Source: Paulownia fortunei (Eukaryota; Streptophyta; Magnoliopsida; Lamiales; Paulowniaceae). Taken from it: DNA of 64,000 nt. The translations under genes and the position numbers were made by a program. The stretch's first letter is position 1. The number at the start of each line of letters is the position of its first letter. The stretch lies in NCBI GenBank assembly GCA_019321725.1, contig CM033115.1, positions 17,990,673 to 18,054,672 of the forward strand, given 5' to 3'. The notes under the pieces were generated by a model. The model was not told the origin of the DNA and did not search any database. It saw only the letters and a list, made by a program, of their open reading frames with translations. This document shows, one piece after another, positions 26,601 through 40,500 of this stretch.

Positions 26601-29600
26601 GATGAATTTTCGGCAACATATTTGTGCATATCTTTGGAAAGATTCACTAGCTTTATTATCCTGGTCTATGCTGCTGTAAATGAAAAATGTAATAAATTTA
26701 AAAATGATATCCTTACACCAAAATATGCAGAAAGACTTTCATAAACACATCTTTCCCAAAGCATCTTCTCAAATCCAAAATTACAGAAATCTCCAATTAG
26801 CAACCATAGAATTAAATCAGAGTTTATTCAGAAATACCTGAGTAGGATCGACTTCTCCCTGAATAATGTTTAAAATTGATATGTATTTTGCCTGGCTAGC
26901 TTCTTTGGTTCGGGCACAAGACGAAACCATAATATTTTTTGTCTGCAAAGGACAACATCATGAGAACATTTTCAATACTCGAATAACCAACTTGAAGATC
27001 TTTATCTTGCCTGAAGAAGTCTTCTCATAACATCAAGTACAGTTGTTTTTCGAATTACATTGGCCTGTCAATACAATGCATCTGCATTAGATTGCAAATT
27101 TACGACTTCAAAAAATAACAATGCACTTCATTTATCAGCAATGATATGTATATATATAGAAACATGGTTTACATTTTACAGTATCATAAGATATAAACAA
27201 CCGTAATTATCCACAACTGACAGAGTATTCAACATCTAGTATCGACTATCAAGGGGATGCATCTATCTATTTCATCTTGTCAGATTTAACAGATCACAAT
27301 ATAATGGCTGTTCTGTCTCAAATACAAAATATGCTGGCTGACGCAATATGTAGTAAAAATAAGAGTACTGTGATCCAGGGGTTTACATAGAGAGTATAGG
27401 CCAGTCAAAATTAGACTGCCACCAATTACTTTCTCCAGTTTTACTTCTGGTAATCTCTCATTTAATGTAAGAAATTCACAAACTGGTAACACATCAGAAG
27501 AAATTCCAGTCTTCAATCTTGTGCGGTCAACATAAACAGTTTTGATTAAATCTTGAACAAACACAAAATAAGAAGTGAAACAGTCTAGATAATATAAAAG
27601 ATGTTAAATAGTAAATAATAGGCAAGCAGCCTGACACTTACGCGCTATATTTTCCAGTTAGGGTATTTGTTATACTGTAATAAAAAGGACCGTGAAAGCT
27701 CATCTATCCATATTAGAATCCTCCTTCAGAATGATTCATCTGATGCTTACACATCTTCTATGTAAACTTCAATTAACTTTACAGAAAAGCACATTCATTA
27801 CATGTCACGCCACTCAGAGATGATCAAATTGCAGCTCCAAGTGCCACTTTAGCAGCAGCAGAGCTCAAAAATTCATTACATGAATTATTTCTTTCTCATA
27901 CATTTCCTCAAAGTAAAGGAGTAATATTAAGGATATGCTTCTACAGTTTTCCCCACAAAAAGATTTACACATATGATTCTTGAACACTATCTAACTTCCT
28001 ACTTTCCACTCCAAAAGACACAAAAAAATGAGATAATAACAATAATAGAAACAAAAACAATAAATAAATTTGCTTGATTAATTACCAAATATAGCTTTAG
28101 ATGGAAAATTAATTTTCAGATTAATTACGACTATACATATAAAGTGAAATCATGTCATATATTTTAAAAATATCATCATATAAACAACATTAAGCAATGA
28201 TGTCTGACCTGGCGCTCCACAGTAAGTGGTGTATATCCTGTCATTAGAAAGTGGCATCGAGGAGTAGGGATCAAAGAAGCAAGTAGGCCAACCAAGTCAT
28301 TGTTCATGTATCCTGGATACCGTAAGGTGGTTGTGCTTGCTGACATGACAGTAGAAACTAGAGAATTTGTTTGGGCAAAAGTGGGAGTTGTGATATGAAG
28401 CCGCTCTACAGCAATTCTGTTAAGTGCAGTATTATCAAGAACAACTACGCAATCAGCATTTAATGTCAGTCGTTTGAGAGTAAGAAGAGAGTTGTATGGC
28501 TGAACCACCACATCACTACTCTCATTTTGATTAGGAAATACACTGTAGGTCTGTACAAGTTTTTTGCTATAGCGGTCGTTCAGAGTTTCCAACAGATAAG
28601 AACCCATACCTGCATCAGAGCAATCATAATGCAATAATTAGCAGGGTCAATGTGAGTACATTGTCACATAAAGACATCCTTCAACTCAACAATGAAGGAT
28701 AAAACCTCTGGTCGAATATAATGCTCAAGGCCATCAAAATTAAAAGCTGTCAAAACAATCTCCAAAAGTCATTTCGCAAATGCCACAAGCTCATTGACGT
28801 CCTCATGAAAAAGAGTAAATTTATGAATGCATAATATAACAGGATCAAATGACCATGACCATAAACTTCTGACTTAAATCAATGCACATTCTGGCACAAG
28901 TATCAAGAGCTTCAACAACTTTAGAAACAAGAATAGGTAGAAGAGATAAAAGCACCTGAGCCTGTTCCCCCAGCAATCGAATGGCATAGAACAAAACCCT
29001 CAAGACTATCACTGCCATCTGCCTCTCTATCAATCATGTCAATTAGATCCTCCTCATATTGCTTACCCTGATAAAAGTCACTAATAAGAATATATTATAT
29101 GCAAATTCAAAAGACATCCAACATTTTGCAATCAACAAGGAAGAAAGGCAACAATCGAAAAAGTAAAATAAAATCAAAGTCCAAGAAAGTAGGAAATGAT
29201 GTATGGGTTTGCACTAGCCTGAATATGCACGTGATACAGACATGGGACAGCACAAGGACACATACTTAAACATAAATCAAGAGTCAAGTCTTTCACTGGT
29301 AAAAAGTTTTTAATAAAGGAGTGAAGTCTCCAATGACATTTACTTCAGATAATTAGATCATTCTTTAAAGAAATAAGTTTTTGTTACTAATTTATACATC
29401 AAATATACTATTTCTTGGTTGGCCTTAGGTAACATTTCCTGATGAACTGACCTTCATCATCTGAATTCCTACTACAAAACCACTAGACAGTAGAAGCTAG
29501 GAGAGCTAAATGTCAGCATGAAATGGAATTTACCAACTTAACAAATCCAAAGCAGAAAACTCAAACTAATAAAAATGTGGTGGTCATAGGTAAAGCACTC

Positions 29601-31155
29601 AACCAAAATAATGATCATTTCAGTAAAAATATTCCCAGTTCATTGTGCCAAGTATTTTGCATATTAATCAGATTAGCAAATACAGTTTGATTGACATGGT
29701 TTATAGGCAACAATATAACGTTCAGATCCCAACCAGCCCAAGACTACTGCATTCACAATTTTTATCTGCAGCATTACAGTACACAGTAAAGGGACGTGTA
29801 TATTAAAGAGAAAGCAGTGCAGACCTGATGATATCCACTTGCCCAATTATTCCCAGCACCCCCTCCATGATCCGCAATAAATATATTCTCTTGATTGTAA
29901 AGATTCCTGTATTCACTGTTTTGTATGCCATTAATAACCCTAGGCTCCAAATCCATAAGTAAAGCCCGTGGAATATAATGCTGATCATCTGCTTGATAGA
30001 AAAACACATCTTTCCGATCACCTCCCTGCAGCATGAACATTCAGAGAATACCTCTTTTTTACGTTGTTCTTATACTGATGCTTGACTGCAATTAATTTCT
30101 GACACGAGGCTACAAATATCAGTCACACATACATTAACACGCCCAAATAGATGTGTGAATCATCTGTGGCATATATGAGTGAATTTGCAGGTTTCGTCCC
30201 ATTGATTTCCCCAAAATGCATGGGCAATATATAGGTATATAAATTCTATCTATGTAATATATGATAATGGGTAATATATTGTAGATTTCCTCCAATAGCA
30301 TAACATGACATTGTAAACTTCAGAACAGATTATATACATCAATTCATATTTGTAAAATGTTGTTTGATTTTTTCTTATCCCAACACCTACTTTTTGGCCC
30401 CAAACAGTACCACTGACTACAGTATGGAGCAAGATCTCAATGAAGAACCTGTGCTAGTCATAGAAAACTCTCCAGTCAATTTATCATACTAATTGATGCA
30501 AACTATCGAGAAATTAAGGATAATTTGTAAAGCTTACACCACACATTTGGGCCATCCAACCTCCAGAAAATTAACTTCCAATGGACATATCCTATGTTTT
30601 GCATTCTTTCATCCACAAAACCCAACAAAATTAGGGATAAAAGTAAATTTTCATAAAGGAAAAAACAAACTTTTTCTAATATAATGGACTTCAATTCTCT
30701 ATATTCTCTTTCAGCAGCCATGGTGAGTTTTGTAGGTTTTAATTTTTTAAGTGAGCTTGTAGATTTAACAATTGACACCCCTCTTTGGGAACAGACGAAA
30801 AAAGTACAACCTCCAAAGCAGAGACCCTGGATCACAATTCCACCATCAAGCATCCAAGAAATCAAAATCTTACCCTCAACTCTTCTTCCCCCGGACCCAA
30901 CAATCAACATAACAATAACCGGCATACAACATACAATTCAAAAAATACAAGTAGACAGAACAGAAAAAATATGGATGTAAATGCAGTAGCGCGAAAAAAA
31001 AAAAAAAAAGTGGGAGATAACTGAACCTGGGTAGCAAAATCTTCGAGAATGCCTTCTTTGCTGATGCCGTGCTCGAGGCAGAGCTGCTTCCAGAACTCCA
31101 TTCCGATCTGATTCCCGCATTGCCCCACTTGCAACGTGATAATTTCCCTCGGCAT
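23690..31155 (-). CDS. TUBG: Gamma-tubulin (microtubule-nucleating tubulin)
   Basis: Complete 11-exon gene, minus strand: 31155-31027, 30025-29825, 29067-28956, 28609-28209, 27064-27011, 26942-26838, 25695-25621, 25534-25490, 24502-24374, 23943-23839 and 23758-23690. Phases agree throughout and the product is 474 residues, the normal plant length. Gamma-tubulin binds GTP and, with GCP proteins, forms the ring complex that nucleates microtubules at the nuclear envelope, cortex and spindle. The start [20 protein letters not shown], the tubulin glycine loop (AGGTGSG, split by intron 3) and the conserved tail region FDESRD...[17 protein letters not shown] are all present. Two introns have GC donors: after exon 5 (CAG|GCAAGA, 27010) and after exon 7 (CAG|GCATGT, 25620); no GT alternative keeps the frame. 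The gene is divergent from the RING-CH gene across a 3.4-kb spacer. Confidence 0.97.
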
Positions 31156-34100
31156 TTTTTTTTCTTCCCAAAATTCAACTAACTAGGGTTCCAGCTGTCC
31201 TTGTTTCTGTATGTAATCTGCTGTGGATGCAGGTAAAAGGAGGGAGGAGGGATTTGGAAATTCCTCTCACTTCTCCTTTTCCGCCGTAACGAAAGGCGGG
31301 GACAGAAAAAGGTTGTTTTTGGAAAAAAAGGAGGGAAAAGTGCGAGTGGTGTGTTAAAACTACAATGGATTTTTATTTTTTTATACAAATATATTAATTA
31401 ATAATCAATAATTAAATTTTATTCATAATTATTAAATTTTTTAACAATTAACAAATAATTATTGTAGAGATATACAAATGCTTACACTTATGATGGGACT
31501 TAACTTCAAAATTTTGGGACTCCCTAATTTTTCGAATTTAATATTGTGCTGTGTTATTGTAGATGATTGCTTTCACTTAAAAATAATACTACTGATAATA
31601 ACTAAATAACAATTTATATTAAATAGTATTACTATTGTTTGTTATTACTACACACCTACCTATCTATACATGGTATTATTGGAGAATAAAAGTGAGAAAG
31701 ACGAAATAAGTTATTTATTACTTTTTGTAACTATATTATAAAAAATAAAAATAAAAAAACTCATTTTACATGTATTACATCTTGTAAGTATATGTACATC
31801 GAGAGTTGCTATTAAAATAAATGTAAATAGATAATATATTTAAAAATTAAAATTAGATCTAATAGTAAATATTACAATATATACAATAAAACTTCTATAA
31901 ATTAATAATTTTATATATAATAATTTTTTATGATCCCGACTTAGCTTATTAGTCTAGATTAATAATTTCGATAAATTAATAAGATAGTATTTTTTAAAAA
32001 AATACTTCTAAGTGTGGTTCCATTCATATCATAAGTCAATAATATATTAAAATTACAAATATAACAACTAATGATATATTCCTAAAATATGACTCTACTA
32101 GATATGTATTGAATATATTTATAGAAAATTCCTTTCTAAATATTTTTGATACTTCTTGTAATTTTTTTCTTAAAAATATTACAAACAAATATTCCACCAA
32201 CCTTGTAAAAAAAATATTTTCATAAATATCCAGAGATATGCAATAACTTCTAATAGTAACTATGAAAATATAAGAAAGCTTTATGTTTGTCTAATTCATC
32301 AAATACATATAATACTAATGCAATAACAATTAATTTATTTATTTATTTGTTAATTTAATGTAAAATTAGTAGATTAAATTCATACTCAATTTATTAGATT
32401 GGTAAAACACAATTAATTTTCAGTTAATTAAATCTATATTCATTGAATTGTAAACACATTTGAATTAATCATATTCGATTGATTAAATTAATAAAATATA
32501 ATAATTTTTTAGTTGATTAAATGTATGTTCAATGAATTGCAAATAATGCCTCTTTTAGTTAATGAATGCCTCTTTTAGTTAATAGATTTTTGTGGTCCCA
32601 AAGTTATTAATTTTTAGGGATTAATCATATTCGGTCGATTAGATTGGTAAAAATATAATAAATTTTTAGTTAATTAAATATATATTTATTGAGTTATAAA
32701 TACACTCTATAAATTAATAATTTATTATTTTATTAATACCTCTTTTAGTTAATATAATTTTTTGGTCTCAAGAAAATTAATTTATAGAGGTTTTATATAT
32801 ATTTAATCAAATAAATATTTATTGTATTTTACCAAACTAATCAAATGGATATAATTATATGAATTTAATCCACAAATATATATTAAATTAACCAAAAAAA
32901 TCATTTGTTACTACATTAGTTTTATTAAATGTATTAAATGAATCATACTAAAAATAACATTTATACAGATGAACACAAAGTCTTCTTATCATTTCATATT
33001 TACTATTTAAAATTATTGCACATTTTAAAATATTTAAAAATATAAATTATAGACATTTATGAAAAAGGTTTTTAGAAGATAGTTGATATTTATAGAAAAT
33101 ATTTTTATGAATAAATTTATGGAAAGTACCTCAAATATTTATAAATAAATTTTCTAGAAATATTTTCAATAAATATCCAGTATAGTCATACTTTAAGAAT
33201 GTAGTAGTCAATTATACTTACAATTTTAACAAATTATTATTTTATGATATGAATTGGATCATGGAGTTATATAAGGATTTTTCAAAAAAATATTATCTTA
33301 TTAATTTATCAAAATTATTAATTTAGCCTATCAACCCAAGTTTGCAGTATAAGAATTTATTATATAATAAAAGTTATTAATTTATCGAGTATTAATTTAT
33401 AAATATTTATTGTATGTTTATTAAATTGTAAATACATTCTATAAATTAATAATGTTTAATTTATCATTAATTAATAGATTTTTATTGTCTCGAGTTTATA
33501 AATTTATAGATATTTTATTATATAAGTAATATTGTTTGGTATATTCCAATCTCAAATCGCGTTCACATTGTATAAGGTAGTGCATTTTTATTTTTTTTAA
33601 ATTTTACTTTCTAAATCAAGATTTACGTAACAATTTGACAAAACAATTTGTTACGGTCAAATATTGGAAGTCTTAAAACCATCACCATCTTGTATTGGTA
33701 GGCACCTTATAAATTATTTCATAATCAAATATTTGACAAAATCTATCTTGTTATTCAGCGGTTCAATTAATTGATTATATTTTTAATTATATTATATAAG
33801 ATTATAATATAATAAATTGATTGTTATGTTTAAGATAAAAAAATAATAATAAAAAAACAAATAATAAAATTTTAAATTTAAATAATCACATTCATATAAT
33901 TAAAATAAAATTTAAGATTTTTAAAAAAATAAAAAAATAAAAGATAAAAGATAAAAAAAAAGTTGTTGTCTAATTCGACCGATTTAATCGATTTTTGATT
34001 AATTTAATTTAATTTTCAATTTTTTAAATACAATCAAATATCAATTTATGATTGGATTGATTAAATAATCCAATTCAAGTATTAAAACATTGCCTGCAAT

Positions 34101-34593
34101 TCCATGTCGAACTTCAGATTTTGTCAATATAACTCCATTCATTTATATCCCCAGTCGTACAATTAAACTGTGGTTCGGTGGTTGTCCCGCACAATGAAAT
34201 TGCCACCGTCGATTCCAAAATCCTCTAAAAGGTCCAAAAGAACAAAATAAAATAAATAAAGGAATCTAACATGTCAGGCAGCACAAATCAAGATTGGCGG
34301 GTAATTCCATCAGATTATTATAAAAAAAGTATGATGCACGTTATTTAATTGCTTAATTAGTTAAAATAATGAAAATAAATCTTAAAGTAAAGAAAGAAGC
34401 TTTTTCTTTGTTTTCCATCATATCTCCCAAAGTTGAAAGTCCCCACCTTTTTGATTCAATTTCACTCCACAACAGAATTTTGTTGACTCCTTTCTTTTCA
34501 CAGTCCAAGACAGCTTTCAATGTTCAAATCAGATTATGTATTGAAAAGGGTTTTCTAGTTTATTTTATTTTTTGGTTGGACTGTAACATAGTT
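31156..34593. other. Very AT-rich spacer between divergent genes
   Basis: This spacer separates the start codons of gamma-tubulin (minus) and the RING-CH gene (plus), so both promoters should lie here. The first 200 bp beside gamma-tubulin is GC-richer and pyrimidine-biased, as expected of a 5' leader. The middle (31380-34100) is almost pure A/T with degenerate repeats, including the inverted-repeat element at 31886-32795. No gene is seen. Confidence 0.6.
31886..32795. mobile_element. Degenerate inverted-repeat element (possible foldback or MITE cluster)
   Basis: The left end ATAAAACTTCTATAAATTAAT (31886) is matched in inverse by ATTAATTTATAGAGGTTTTAT ending at 32795, giving imperfect terminal inverted repeats of about 20 bp. 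Inside, a unit containing AGTTAATTAAAT...ATTGAATTGTAAA recurs near 32423, 32511 and 32669, and CCTCTTTTAGTTAAT occurs several times. A related decayed end pair appears at 33430-33525. There is no clear target-site duplication and no coding capacity, and base bias makes chance similarity a concern. Confidence 0.4.
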
Positions 34594-37500
34594 ATGGCGG
34601 AGAATAATGGCGTTGGAACAATGCATCAAACTGTTCAAGAAGACGAGAGAAATATCCATGGCCATTATGATCCGGTCATTCTCTTCACTTCCCTTTTCTG
34701 TTCTTGTGTTTTTCTTTGCAAAAACCAGTTGAGGTGTATGTGTTCTCAGTTGCAATTTTTTTTTGGGGGTTTTGCAAGCTGCAAGGAGCTTGTTGATAGA
34801 AATTTATTCTTTTCTTTTGCTTAATTTCAATAGTTTTTCTGGTTTGGCAACACCTAGGTATTCATAAGTTCTCGGAAAATCGAAGAAATGGTTAGACTTT
34901 TCTTACAGAGCTTTTGGGGGATTCTTCCATTCAAATCTGAATTATAGACATGTTTTTTTACAGAGTTTTTATTCCTTTTCTCTCTCTCTCTCTCTTTTCC
35001 CCACTCGTTTGTATGAGTGAGTTTGCAAATTTTTGTGGGTTGGTGGGGCGAGCGAGGATTTTAAAATTTATCCTCGAGTTGGATAGAAATAATTGGAAGA
35101 CATCATAATGTTGCAAAACAACGAAGTATTGTTATTATACAACGAGTTATCAATCCAACCAATATAAGGTAAGGATCTTATGCTATAAGCAAGTCAAGAG
35201 TTGCACACTTGATATAGTTTCATAGAGATTGGCTTTGCGTTTTACTTACCATGGCTCCGTTAAGATCAGAAAGAAAATGAGGGAGGAGGCTTCACTAGTT
35301 ATCTGAAACGCAAGGGGAAAAAAGTAGAGATAAAAGCACATTTTGGATTAGATAATAAATAGGTTGACTAGTGTTTCCTTTTTGGTGATATTAAGTCTTT
35401 CCCAGTCAATTCTTTTTTGGACATTCGTATAGTGGATAACTGAATCGGAAGGGCAAAAAAATGAAATATGGCGACAGTTGAACTAAAACAAAATCTGGGA
35501 ACCTTGCACTACACATTATAATCCTCACTATCTCATGGTAATAAATCCTAGGATAATTTCTGTTTTTTTTTTTTTTTTGTACATTGTTGAGCAATTTTTT
35601 TAAAAGTAGGATATTACTTATTTACTGTGAATATTATATGTATGCTCTCTCAATTCAGTTTGGTCAAATTGTATGACTTGTAGAATGCGTGCCACTTAAT
35701 TTAGTAAGAAATCGGAGATTTCTGTTTGTACTTTCTATTTCCATTACAGCGGCATGAATGAGGTTATCTAGAAGTCGTGTGGTGTTTGAAACAATTCACA
35801 TGAAGTTGTCCCCTTAGGGAATCACTAGCATCACCATTCACTTATGGTCGGTTGCTTATGATTAGTTGCGTGTTATATATCTCAACTTTGGGTTTTTGAT
35901 GCTTTTGCTTGTTACAAGATTATTTAACAAGTAGAGAGATGAAACGAGTTTAATTTTGGACATGAATGCTATCAGAAATATGAAAGAGAAGAAGCCACCT
36001 TAATGCAGCCCAGACGGCCAAACCTCTCATCTTTGGAAATACCTATGCGGTCTTTGGAGAGTGCATTGTCCGATTTCACAAGGATAGATATTCCAAGCCC
36101 CACTTCGACTAGAGCAGGATTGCCCCCCAGACCAAGTTCGGCAAAATTGAAATCATCGGTTAAAAACATGCTTCCGCAGAAGAGCTTTAGGGGTAAAAAC
36201 CTTTCTCAGGAAGCTGAAAAAACAGTTCTTATTATCCCAGATACACCCCTTTCAGACAAGCCCTCAACTTCAAGATCATTTTCCTTAAACAAAATCTTGT
36301 TCTCAACTTCAACAAAATCAGCACATTCTTTACCTGTGACACCAATGTCAAATGCTGATCCTAAGCCCTCACAGGAAAATCATGTAGATCGCCAATCTAA
36401 AACACCTGTAAGTTTGTCTCCTATGTACTTATAACTAAGTAAAAGAAGTGCATGTTTGTTTTCTGCTTCGGACCTTTTCTAACTGAACTTTGTTTCCCTA
36501 CAGCAAACTGAAGTTAAACAATATATTACACGCTCATTTTCAGTTCCAGTTAATGTTAAAACCAGAAGCTTGAGGCGGACGGATTCATCTGGAGGTTTGA
36601 TACGAGTAATATCAACAAACCATCGGCCTACAACAGTGGAAAATGCCTCCCCAGATATATCCCCTGAGATAGAAGCTGGTATACTTTTTCATCAGTGCAT
36701 GTTGGGCTTGTAAGATGCCAAATTAATATCTGTGATCAGTGATCCTACTTGCTCATGTTAGACATACCAGTAATGCAAAGGGCTCACTGCTCATATAAAT
36801 GACCTTTAATATCTTGTGCTTTTATAAGGAGCAATCACATATTTCATTTTAACAACCCAGAAGATTAGATCTTGAATTAGATGAACATAACTACATAAGA
36901 GGTCAACCAGAAGTGGCGGGGCAAGGGAAGCCTATCTGCCTGTCACTTGTTTTATTCACATACTTTATTAAGATTTAGTTACTTTATCAATTCCTTTGTA
37001 CTTTACCTATCTACAGTCATAGATGATGCTGGGGAAGACATTCCAGAAGAAGAAGCTGTTTGCAGAATCTGTTTAGTTGAGCTTGGAGAAGGGGGTGAAA
37101 CACTAAAGATGGAGTGTAGCTGCAAAGGAGAGCTTGCACTTGCCCACAAGGAGTGTGCTGTGAAGTGGTTTAGCATCAAAGGTAATAAGACCTGTGATGT
37201 TTGTAAGCAGGATGTCCGTAACCTCCCAGTAACATTACTGAAATTACAAAATCCTCCTAATGTAATACGAAGACCATCTTCTGGACAACAACAAAGGGAA
37301 ATGACTCGTTACAGGCAAGTTATCCTTGATGTTAATGTTTGTTTTCTCACTGTTTAGATTGATCTCTGTATTTTATTACTACGTTGGTGCTCTGTTGATA
37401 TTGTGAACTCAAGTATCAGATCATATCTTCTGTGTTGATCTGACTGATGACTATTAATTACATGTGTAATCTTCATTTCTTTTGGATTACTTTTGCATAC

Positions 37501-40500
37501 CTTAGTTTTGCCCTATCGCTTGAAGTTTGAGTTCATGTTTTAACTTGGGTTTAATTAACAATTTATCTCAAGCCAATGTTTTATTCATATTCTGTCAGAC
37601 TTGATACATCTAGGTTCATAAATTTTTGGACATGTGTATGTGGTTTATAGGTTGTGTCTTGCTCTTAGTGACCTTAATCCAATTTTAAATATTTTAATTA
37701 CATTATGGTGAAAAATCCAAGCATTAAGCTAAGGAAACGTCACACTCAAAACACTTTAAGTTTTCATATGTAGCAGTAGAACTCACATGAAATATTCTCG
37801 AGAAGCCTTTGTTCTTTATTTTATGGATCTTTTGGTTTATGATGATGGTACAGGCCAGGGAATGCAGAATTTCCACTGTTTTTGTTTGTATAAGTAGAGA
37901 AGAAATTGGCCAGCTTGTAAACATGTTCTTGAGTGAACATTGATAGTCTCCCACCATTTCTGTCTTAACTATTTTCCTATTCCCTATATTTCCCTTCACT
38001 TCCCTTCCCTTACATCCGAAGACACTGTTGATATTGCAGTATTTCACATTATCGACTTCTTTAATCCCTAGTGGTTGCCTTAAAAAAATGTACACCAGTA
38101 CTGAAATCATCAAAAACAAATGTTATGGAATAATCAATTTTCAACCCTGGGAATCTGTTCTAATGGACTTGATTGGCAGGATCATTCCTAATAATAAGAT
38201 GAGAATTGAGCACTGCAGAAAATTGCTATCTGAAATTCATGGATGTTTGTGGTTCATAGCAGCGGGGGGTGGAGGTGGGGGTGGGTTGGGTGGTATGAGA
38301 TGCGAAAGGGATGATGGTAGGAAGAGAGGTAGGTGAGCTTTGGCACAGAAAGGTCCGTACAACTCTATGCAAGTTTTTTGTTTACATGGGAAGAAGATAG
38401 GACATACATATGTTGTTCATATCAATGCTTTAAAACTCGAGTTGAGTTGGCGAGTCAACTCCCATCAGTAAATTTTGTGGAAACCCATTTGAATACTCGG
38501 AGAAGGTCGAGTTCATTCCCACTTGTTTCAGTCACCCAGAAGTGAAGCTACCTATTCTGATCTGAGTCAACCCAGAATAATTGTTGAATGAAAATAATAC
38601 ACTCTTAACATCCAACTAGAGAAGCACTGAAGGGGCCAAAGTTTAAAAATGATGGAGACGTTCATAGAGTCCCTGTGTGGAGGCAGTGGAAGGCCATATA
38701 ATTTCAACTAAATCTTGAGATGGCGCATGTGGAATAATGGCTTCAATGGCTTCTGCTTTATGTCTTCTAGAGAATACACAAGCAGACAACACCAGTCTAA
38801 AGAAAGAGGAACGTTTTCCTACCTGTTTATTTTTTCCAAAGATGCCCCTCTATCCTTGAAATGTCATGGATATTATAGAGATTGTAAATATCTGTAAACT
38901 CAAATAGACACACAGGGAGGAAGGCACACTTCCGTGCCAAGTTTCCAAATGAATGGGATCCATTTATTTCATCATTTGCTATTCTTAATCTCATTTGTTC
39001 CCAATATGTTACAAGTTAAATACTTCTTTTGAGGTAGTTTTACAAGTACTTCATACTAAGTAATAGGATGTGCGTAGTCACAGAAGTCATATACCTAAAG
39101 CTTTTTAAAGTTCAATGCTAGGTGTTACGTACTGTTTTCCTGATGTCAATGTAACCTTTCAATTTGATATCTCCTTCCACATCCATATCAGTCTGGGATA
39201 ATGCTATGCTGAGTAGAGTTTGATAGTATTCTCCTGATGTAATATACCTTTCCAGCGATTTGCTTAATTACCTTCTACTTAAAGCAACAATAATGTGATG
39301 CTAGTGGTTTGGTAAGCAATTATTTGCCAGATGAGCAATAAAAATCCCAAAAATCTGACTTTTAAAACCAACTGAAAGGAATTACAAACTGTGCCGTCTT
39401 CTTTGAGTTTTTGTCAAATCTAGAAGTTTATCATTTCAGGAGTTATTGATAAACAGATTTATCCGATGCCAGCTTTGACAATGTCTAGATAATAGTTGTT
39501 CATATACAAATACTTTCTCTCAGATTTTTTTGCCCATGCTGTTATCATGATGTGGTTGATATTAACGGCTGGAAGAGTAACATAGTAAAACGTGACAACT
39601 ACCTCGGTACTTCAATCACTGGAACATCATTTTAGGCTTTCTTTTTTTCCCCTTCTTTTATTCTTTCTTTTTTTGGGGTGGGGTGGGGGGGTGGGGTGGG
39701 GTGGGTGTGGCAATTGCGATTGCCACATATAGGAAAAGATTGAAAAGTTTAATAGTTGTAATTTTCTGAATCTCCATTCATTGCTGGATTTGTAATTTTC
39801 TTTACTTTAATTCTTGACAGGGTCTGGCAGGATGTGCCTGTTCTTGTCATGATCAGCATGCTTGCATATTTCTGCTTTCTGGAGCAGCTTCTGGTAGTCC
39901 TTTCTTGTTTCTTTGTATTTCACATTTGTTTATAAGTGTGTTTATTGACAAATGTCAACTGTTGCCAAACATCTTGTTTCCTGTTTTGGTGCATTATTTT
40001 ATGAACCTTACACTCCCCACCACCCTTCCTTGACTGCCTGCTTTGCCTGTATGTATTGCAATCTGAATAATCCAAAGTGATGTATGAGATCTTCGTAAGT
40101 TACATGAGATTCTATGAGTACAAAAATGTGTAACCAGTTTTAGACATAATGTGGACAATATCAAGGCTGTAAAATTCTCATTTGTTCTCAGTCAATAGAA
40201 TCTTCATTATGTTTAAATGGTTTGTCCATTGGCAAACACAACACCACCTTTATGACATGTGGCCTGTAGTGTCCTCTGAATACAGATCAGTGAAATATGC
40301 TGGGACTGCTTTACAGATCAAGGGCATAGTAATACGTATGTCCTCCCCCGAGAGTGATGCGCAAGAAGTCAATGCACATACAGAACCATATATACTTGAT
40401 ATGCTTACTGTCATTTAAGGATGAAAATGAAAGAATATTATTGAATTACCTAATATATAAATTAGATTGATGGGAGTAGTATACCATCTCAACATAACCT

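Noticed and set aside
30684..31024. Plus-strand open frames near the gamma-tubulin start
   Set aside because: They lie opposite gamma-tubulin intron 1, are low in complexity and have no recognisable domain.
39821..39893. Alternative use of a GT donor (CAA|GTTATC at 37318) instead of the GC donor
   Set aside because: It would put the next exon in a frame reading GLAG... and lose the conserved VWQDVPVLV segment, so the GC donor is preferred.
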